Shown one piece after another: positions 6,217-9,789 of a DNA stretch of 9,789 nt. The notes beneath the pieces were generated by a model. That model was not told the DNA's origin, did not search any database, and saw only the letters and a list, made by a program, of their open reading frames with translations. The position numbers were made by a program, and so were the translations under genes. Numbering within the stretch: the stretch's first letter is position 1; each line of letters begins with the position of its first letter. Origin of the DNA: an uncultured Collinsella sp. (GTDB lineage Bacteria; Actinomycetota; Coriobacteriia; Coriobacteriales; Coriobacteriaceae); contig USFU01000051.1 of assembly GCA_900554135.1 (NCBI GenBank), positions 1-9,789 on the forward strand. Reading direction: 5' to 3'.

Positions 6217-6435
6217 GTGGTCAAAAAGTGGCAAATATGAGTACTGGCACAAAAATAGAGACATTTCACGAAGCCATTTTTGCTCCTTTTACGCAACAGA
6301 TGTACGCTAATTTGGCTCAACCTTGAGACAAAATGAAGTAATTTCGATAGACCTCGGGTTCAAAGAGGCGATTTTGACCCAAATACGCTGTTACTAAACT
6401 GGTAACAGTACTCATATTTGGCCTTTTTTGACCAC
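6217..6435. mobile_element. MITE-like or structured-RNA block with 30-bp terminal inverted repeats
   Basis: The left arm 6217-6246 and the right arm 6406-6435 are reverse complements at 27 of 30 positions. The mismatches cluster at 6228, 6229 and 6231, opposite 6424, 6423 and 6421. As RNA one of these becomes a G-U pair, so the transcript could fold into a very long stem. The interior (159 bp) is AT-rich and non-coding. I see no obvious target-site duplication; the flanks CCCCT and GGGTCC instead extend the inverted repeat loosely. It could be a miniature transposable element, a repeat family member or a structured RNA. Confidence 0.45.
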
Positions 6436-6474
6436 GGGTCCTCTTGTTGGTGTCACACAGCTGCTTCGTGCGGG

Positions 6475-6480
6475 TATCCT
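6475..6480 (+). promoter_or_regulatory. Possible -10 element of the SPFH gene
   Basis: TATCCT sits 32 bp before the start, in the context GCGGGTATCCT, similar to GCGGGTATACT before the GH5-like gene. The best -35-like hexamer, TGTCAC (6451-6456), is poor at an 18-bp spacing. Confidence 0.25.
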
Positions 6481-6512
6481 AGTGCCAACGTGCGCCTATC
6501 AGAGGAGAGACC

Positions 6513-7451
6513 ATGCTGTTATCCGGTATCATCGCTGCCCTTACGAGCCTACTGTTTCCCATCATCATCCTGTTGCTGCTGCTTCCCAACGCCTGCTATG
6601 TCGTTGAACAGCAGCACGCTGTGATCATCGAGCGCCTGGGCAAGTTCAACCGCATCGTCAACGCGGGCTTCCACATGAAGGTGCCCGTGATCGACCGCAA
6701 AGCCGCTACGGTGAGTCTGCGCACCATGAAAAACGGTTTTGGCATCGACGTTAAGACCCAGGACAACGTGACTATCGGTCTTGAGGTCTCTGCTCAGTAC
6801 CACGTGAGCTATGACATGGGCGCCGGCCCGGCAGATTCGGGCATCTACAAGAGCTACTACATGCTGCAGGAGCCCGTCGACCAAATGCGTGACTTCATCA
6901 CCGATGCCCTGCGCTCTTCCATCCCCGTCTACACGCTCGATGAGGTCTTTGCCAAAAAAGACGATATCGCCAAGGACGTCAACGCCACCGTGTCCGAGCA
7001 AATGGCCGCCTACGGCTTCACCCTCGTGTCGACACTAATCACCAAGATTGCGCTGCCGACCGAGGTCGAGAACTCCATGAACGACATCAACGCCGCCCAG
7101 CGAAAGCGCGCCGCTGCGCAGGAGCTCGCCGAGGCCGATCGCATCAAGCGCGTTACCGAGGCGACCGCCGAGGCCGAGGCAATGGAAAAGGCGGGCGAGG
7201 GCATCGCCAACCAGCGCAAGGCCATTGCGCTGGGCATCAAAGATTCGCTCGAGATCATCCAGGAGACGGGCGTCGGCAACGATGAGGCCAACCAGCTGTT
7301 CATGTTTACACAGTGGTCCGAGATGATGACGGAGTTCGCTCGCACGGGCAAAACCTCGACGGTCGTGCTGCCGAGTGATTTCTCACAGTCGGCCTCGATG
7401 TTCGAGCAGATGCTGACCGCCGGCAAAGTTCAGAACGAATCGAAGGAGTAG
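6513..7451 (+). CDS. SPFH/Band 7 domain membrane protein, HIR/stomatin-like
   Basis: A 312-residue protein starting at ATG 6513 behind AGGAG. Residues 3-25 are a strongly hydrophobic anchor, followed by VVEQQHAVIIERLGKFNRIVNAGFH, the typical opening of an SPFH domain. The domain runs to about residue 190 and ends in MNDINAAQRKR (189-199), closely resembling plant hypersensitive-induced-reaction (HIR) proteins and stomatins. A long Ala/Glu/Lys-rich, probably coiled-coil stretch (about 195-240) should drive oligomerisation into a membrane-attached ring. The C-terminal 70 residues are less conserved. Such proteins scaffold membrane microdomains or modulate proteases and channels; its own partner is not identifiable here, since no NfeD-like or protease gene is adjacent. 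It is immediately followed by rlmH, 6 bp away. Confidence 0.93.
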   Translation: MLLSGIIAALTSLLFPIIILLLLLPNACYVVEQQHAVIIERLGKFNRIVNAGFHMKVPVIDRKAATVSLRTMKNGFGIDVKTQDNVTIGLEVSAQYHVSYDMGAGPADSGIYKSYYMLQEPVDQMRDFITDALRSSIPVYTLDEVFAKKDDIAKDVNATVSEQMAAYGFTLVSTLITKIALPTEVENSMNDINAAQRKRAAAQELAEADRIKRVTEATAEAEAMEKAGEGIANQRKAIALGIKDSLEIIQETGVGNDEANQLFMFTQWSEMMTEFARTGKTSTVVLPSDFSQSASMFEQMLTAGKVQNESKE

Positions 7452-7457
7452 ACGCGC

Positions 7458-7928
7458 GTGAAATATACTGTTGTTTGCGTTGGCAAGCTCAAAGAGCGCT
7501 TTTGGAAGGACGCGTGCGCCGAATACACCAAACGCCTGGGCGCCTATGCCAAGGTGGATATGCGCGAGGTTGCCGATATCGATCCGGCCAAGGCGGGCGG
7601 CGTGGATGCCGCGCGCGACAAGGAGGGGGCGGCGATTCTTGCCGCTCTGCCGCCTCGAGCGCATGTGATCTTGCTGGCCATTGAGGGCAAGGAGCGTTCG
7701 AGCGAGGAGCTCTCGACCCGTCTCGATGACCTCATGCTGAGAGGTAACAGCGACATCGCTTTTGTAATCGGCGGATCGGACGGCGTGAGCGATGCCGTGC
7801 GCGCCCGCGCCGACGAGATGCTCAGCTTTGGACGCATTACCTTGCCGCACAACCTGGCGCGCGTGGTGCTGCTGGAGCAGATCTACCGCGCCTGCAAGAT
7901 TAGCCGTGGCGAGCCGTATCACAAGTAG
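7458..7928 (+). CDS. rlmH: 23S rRNA (pseudouridine(1915)-N3)-methyltransferase
   Basis: A 156-residue SPOUT-class methyltransferase that methylates pseudouridine 1915 in helix 69 of 23S rRNA on assembled 70S ribosomes. Length and motifs are canonical: GKLKERFWKDACAEYTKRL near the N terminus, LAIEGKERSSEE, the SAM-binding trefoil-knot loop FVIGGSDG with Gly105-Gly106, LPHNLARVVLLEQIYRA, and the C-terminal RGEPYHK. Translation starts at GTG 7458. Its ribosome binding site AAGGAG (7443-7448) is formed by the last codons of the SPFH gene, so the two are in one operon and probably translationally coupled. It is followed by a 73-bp gap with only a weak hairpin (7938-7943/7964-7969). Confidence 0.97.
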   Translation: MKYTVVCVGKLKERFWKDACAEYTKRLGAYAKVDMREVADIDPAKAGGVDAARDKEGAAILAALPPRAHVILLAIEGKERSSEELSTRLDDLMLRGNSDIAFVIGGSDGVSDAVRARADEMLSFGRITLPHNLARVVLLEQIYRACKISRGEPYHK

Positions 7929-8001
7929 GTCGGCAATACGAAACAATAGCGTGGGACAATGGCTTTCGTTTTGAGGAACGCATCTGAGAGGACTGTGTGA
8001 T

Positions 8002-8772
8002 ATGAAGATCGGATTTGTCGGTTTTGGCAATATGGCGAGCGCTATGGCCGATGGCTGGATTGCCGCCGGCGTGGCCGCGGGCGACATGTGCGCCTGCGCA
8101 GGCCGTTACGATGCTCTGGTCGAGCGTTGCGAGGCGCGGGGCATGGCTGCCTGCCATGATGCGGCGGAGGTTGTTGCCGCGTCCGATATCGTGGTTGCGG
8201 CGGTCAAGCCGTACATGATCGAGAAGGTCTTCGCTCCACTCAAGGACGCACTTGCCGACAAGGTCGTCCTTTCGGTCGCCTGGACCTGGGATAGTGCCAA
8301 GTGGGAACAGGTCCTGCCAGGTGTCGCTCATATCTCGACGGTGCCCAACACGCCGGTTTCGGTGGGCGAGGGCGTTATCGCCTGCGAGAAGGCTTCCACG
8401 CTTAGCGATGGGCAGCGTGCCACGATGCTCGGTCTGCTCGGAAAGCTTGGCACGGTGGTCGAGCTCGATTCGAGTCTGCTGTTTGTGGGCGGTACCGTGG
8501 GCGGTTGCGCCCCGGCGTTTGTCGCCATGGCGATCGAGGCTCTGGGCGATGCGGCCGTCAAACACGGTATTCCGCGCGCCGATGCCTATCGCATTGTGAG
8601 CCAGATGGTGCTGGGTACGGCAAAGCTGCAGCTTGCAACCGGTCAGCATCCCGCAACGATGAAGGATGCCGTGTGCTCGCCCGGCGGTGCTACCATCAAG
8701 GGCGTCGTCGCGCTCGAGGACGCCGGCATGCGCAGCGCCCTAGTCAAGGCCATCGACGCCACCCTCCAGTAA
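8002..8772 (+). CDS. proC: Pyrroline-5-carboxylate reductase
   Basis: A 256-residue enzyme for the last step of proline synthesis, reducing 1-pyrroline-5-carboxylate to proline with NAD(P)H. The Rossmann loop GFGNMASAM (7-15), VKP, PNTP (115-118), and the C-terminal signature region with HPATMKDAVCSPGGATIKG and LEDAGMRSAL (about 216-247) are all present. The segment after VVLSVA contains WTW in place of the usual AGV-like sequence, a mild oddity. A GAGAGGA site stands about 9 nt before ATG 8002. No proA or proB is in view. Transcription ends in the inverted-repeat region immediately downstream. Confidence 0.95.
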   Translation: MKIGFVGFGNMASAMADGWIAAGVAAGDMCACAGRYDALVERCEARGMAACHDAAEVVAASDIVVAAVKPYMIEKVFAPLKDALADKVVLSVAWTWDSAKWEQVLPGVAHISTVPNTPVSVGEGVIACEKASTLSDGQRATMLGLLGKLGTVVELDSSLLFVGGTVGGCAPAFVAMAIEALGDAAVKHGIPRADAYRIVSQMVLGTAKLQLATGQHPATMKDAVCSPGGATIKGVVALEDAGMRSALVKAIDATLQ

Positions 8773-8812
8773 AACCTGCCATTCAGGGACAGGTTCATTT
8801 TGGCAGGTTTTT
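8771..8812 (+). terminator. Terminator of proC
   Basis: AAAACCTGCCA (8771-8781) pairs perfectly with TGGCAGGTTTT (8801-8811), an 11-bp stem around a 19-nt loop, ending in five T (8808-8812). The stem begins inside the proC stop codon. A competing shorter hairpin, AACCTG with CAGGTT (8773-8778/8790-8795), is possible. Confidence 0.75.
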
Positions 8813-8837
8813 CCTGCGGTTTTGTCGCATGTGCGAA

Positions 8838-8878
8838 AAGCGCCCCGCAACTGGCTCAATTCCAGTTGCGGGGCGCTT
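8838..8878. terminator. Perfect 17-bp hairpin, probable bidirectional terminator
   Basis: 8838-8854 pairs without mismatch with 8862-8878 around loop CTCAATT, with a GC-rich core. The tails are weak (CTTGCGTTT on +, CTTTTCG on -), so it would act as a back-up terminator for both convergent genes. Confidence 0.55.
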
Positions 8879-8902
8879 GCGTTTGCCCAGATAAAACCGA
8901 CC

Positions 8903-8931
8903 AAAATAAACCTGTCCCTTTTTGGCAGGTT
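8903..8931 (-). terminator. Terminator of the small - strand gene
   Basis: Read on the - strand, AACCTG (from 8931) pairs with CAGGTT (ending 8909) around a short A-rich loop, followed by TATTTT. It begins inside the TAA stop of the small membrane protein gene, mirroring the arrangement at proC. Confidence 0.5.
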
Positions 8932-9103
8932 AGTCCCAGAAGCTGTCTTCTTCGTCCTCGGACTTGGGGCCGCGGTCGACGTACATCTTATGGGTGCGCT
9001 TCTCCATTACAAAGGCAAGAATCGCAAACAGCAGGATGCCGCCGGCGAAAAGGATGGCAAAACCGGTGCGGGTGCCAAACAAAAAGGAAAAAACTGCGTC
9101 CAT
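8930..9103 (-). CDS. Small single-pass membrane protein, 57 residues
   Basis: On the - strand, ATG (complement of 9101-9103) opens a 57-codon frame ending in TAA (complement of 8930-8932). AGAAGG (complement of 9110-9115) sits 6 nt upstream, a good ribosome binding site. The protein has a short hydrophobic start (AVFSFLFG), one transmembrane helix at about 13-33 (FAILFAGGILLFAILAFVM), then a basic stretch EKRTHK (34-39) that predicts a cytoplasmic C terminus, and an acidic tail with SEDEEDSFWD at the end (48-57). I do not recognise the family. It is convergent with proC and divergent from serS. Coding is supported by the ribosome binding site, its composition, and a terminator-like hairpin starting at its stop. 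Confidence 0.8.
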   Translation of the reverse strand: MDAVFSFLFGTRTGFAILFAGGILLFAILAFVMEKRTHKMYVDRGPKSEDEEDSFWD

Positions 9104-9146
9104 TGGGTGCCTTCTTGCGTAGTTGGGTTGGGTCGTAAACGCTCAT

Positions 9147-9184
9147 AAGTATATACTTGCCCATACATGTACAAGGTTGCAACC
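9147..9184. promoter_or_regulatory. Cluster of palindromes in the divergent serS / small-gene promoter region
   Basis: Three perfect palindromes stand in a row: AAGTATATACTT (9147-9158), TACATGTA (9164-9171) and GGTTGCAACC (9175-9184). The first contains TATACT on both strands, so it could supply a -10 in either direction. A looser dyad, ACTTG with CAAGGT (9156-9160 and 9172-9177), spans the middle. No -35/-10 pair with normal spacing is convincing for serS, and no T-box leader is visible. Confidence 0.4.
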
Positions 9185-9214
9185 TAAATGGAATGTATAT
9201 CGCCGGAGGATCTA

Positions 9215-9789
9215 ATGCTTGATATCAAGTTTGTTCGCGAGAACCCCGATGCCATCGATACCGCCATGGCAAATCGCCAGACGTCTTGGGATCGTGAGAA
9301 GTTCTTTGAGCTCGACGACGAGCGCCGCGCCGTCATCACCGAGGTCGAGGAGCTCCAGGCCACGCGTAACGCCGAGTCCAAGAAGATTGGCGCCCTGATG
9401 AAGGAGGGCAAGAAGGACGAGGCCGAGGCCGCCAAGGAGGCCGTGCGCGCCGTCAACGAGAAGATCGACGGTCTTGCCGAGCGCCGTACCGCTCTTGAGC
9501 AGGAGCAGTACGACTTCATGGCTCACCTGCCCAACATTCCGTGCGAGGCCACCCCGTACGGTAAGGACGAGGACGAGAACATCGAGCGTCGCCGCTGGGG
9601 CACCCCGCGCGAGTTCGACTTCGACTTTAAGCCGCACTGGGATCTGGGGACCGACCTCGACATCCTCGACTTCGAGCGTGGCAACAAGCTCTCCGGCAGC
9701 CGCTTCACCGTTCTCGGTGGCGCCGGCGCCCGCCTGGAGCGCGCCCTTATCAACTTCTTCCTGGACACGCACACGAGCCGTGGCTTCAA
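9215..9789 (+). CDS. serS: Seryl-tRNA synthetase, N-terminal part
   Basis: The frame is open to the window end, giving the first 191 residues of a class II synthetase that is usually about 420 residues long. ATG 9215 follows GGAGG (9205-9209) by 5 nt. It opens MLDIKFVRENPD, the standard SerRS start. Residues from about 28 to 100 form the charged antiparallel coiled-coil arm that grips the long variable arm of tRNA-Ser, ending in the HLPNIP turn. The catalytic domain begins with the FDFKPHWDLG and GSRFTVL segments, and the frame stops within motif 1 (ALINFFLDTHTSRGF). Motifs 2 and 3 lie outside the window. Confidence 0.97.
   Translation, partial: MLDIKFVRENPDAIDTAMANRQTSWDREKFFELDDERRAVITEVEELQATRNAESKKIGALMKEGKKDEAEAAKEAVRAVNEKIDGLAERRTALEQEQYDFMAHLPNIPCEATPYGKDEDENIERRRWGTPREFDFDFKPHWDLGTDLDILDFERGNKLSGSRFTVLGGAGARLERALINFFLDTHTSRGF

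Larger units (their letters stand above)
6164..6512 (+). other. AT-rich intergenic region before the SPFH gene
   Basis: This 349-bp stretch is clearly lower in GC than its neighbours and has no credible ORF on either strand. It contains the 219-bp inverted-repeat block (6217-6435), a 7-bp hairpin CTGTTAC/GTAACAG with a 7-nt loop (6388-6408), four copies of the heptamer TTTGACC or its complement (6183-6189, 6219-6225 inverted, 6373-6379, 6427-6433), and a possible promoter and ribosome binding site at the right end. Confidence 0.6.
8773..8931. repeat. Nested inverted repeat between convergent genes
   Basis: The outer arms, about 44 nt each (8773-8816 and the complement of 8888-8931), match at about 36 positions; each begins AACCTGCC, has AGGGACAGGTT in the middle and ends near TTTTGG and GGTTTT. 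The arms enclose a perfect 17-bp hairpin at 8838-8878. The overall layout is one symmetrical block of about 159 bp spanning almost the whole gap between proC and the small - strand gene. The repeated arms suggest a REP/MITE-like element recruited as a bidirectional terminator. Confidence 0.6.

Noticed and set aside
6132..6326. 64-residue frame in the AT-rich region
   Set aside because: It starts inside the duplicated terminator, crosses the inverted-repeat arm, and shows no coding character.
5921..6435. CRISPR array or prophage
   Set aside because: Only two repeat copies, no regular spacers, and no cas, integrase or phage genes anywhere in the window.
7929..8001. Terminator between rlmH and proC
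   Set aside because: Only a 6-bp stem ACGAAA/TTTCGT with a 20-nt loop and four T; too weak to call.
9104..9214. T-box riboswitch before serS
   Set aside because: The gap is too short, and no T-box antiterminator sequence or specifier-like stem is visible.

Overview
The window looks like a chromosomal segment from a high-GC Gram-positive gut bacterium of the class Coriobacteriia, most likely Collinsella or a close relative. I base this on GC-rich codon use, strong purine-rich ribosome binding sites, and the character of the housekeeping proteins. It is a judgement from reading, not from a database search.

Left to right on the + strand: a scrap that resembles the 3' end of a tRNA, followed by a terminator (1-74); a cytoplasmic GH5-like protein that keeps its fold signatures but has lost several catalytic residues (316-1377); rsmI, a 16S rRNA 2'-O-methyltransferase (1384-2262); metG, methionyl-tRNA synthetase (2332-3933); a terminator; rsmA/ksgA, a 16S rRNA dimethyltransferase (4041-4901), overlapping by 11 bp with a TatD-family metal-dependent hydrolase (4891-5808). 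Next come tRNA-Leu(CAG) with its own promoter and terminator (5812-5974), a non-coding scar of about 540 bp, an HIR/stomatin-like SPFH membrane protein (6513-7451), rlmH, a 23S rRNA pseudouridine methyltransferase (7458-7928), proC (8002-8772), and the start of serS (9215 to the window end). One small gene, a 57-residue single-pass membrane protein, lies on the - strand between proC and serS (8930-9103).

Most genes serve translation: rRNA methylation (rsmI, rsmA, rlmH), aminoacylation (metG, serS), a leucine tRNA, and proline synthesis. No defence system, CRISPR array, transposase or prophage gene is visible.

The unusual material lies between genes. (1) The last 18 nt of tRNA-Leu plus its terminator are duplicated perfectly (54 bp) 189 bp downstream, flanking a 135-bp hairpin-rich segment. 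The left edge of the window ends in a similar way (short hairpin-arm-like sequence ending GGACG, tRNA 3' end, terminator), which hints at a small tRNA-end-associated repeat family. (2) A 219-bp AT-rich block with 30-bp terminal inverted repeats sits before the SPFH gene. (3) A 159-bp nested inverted repeat separates the convergent proC and small membrane protein genes. Together with the apparently catalytically dead GH5 protein, these are the best candidates for something undescribed.
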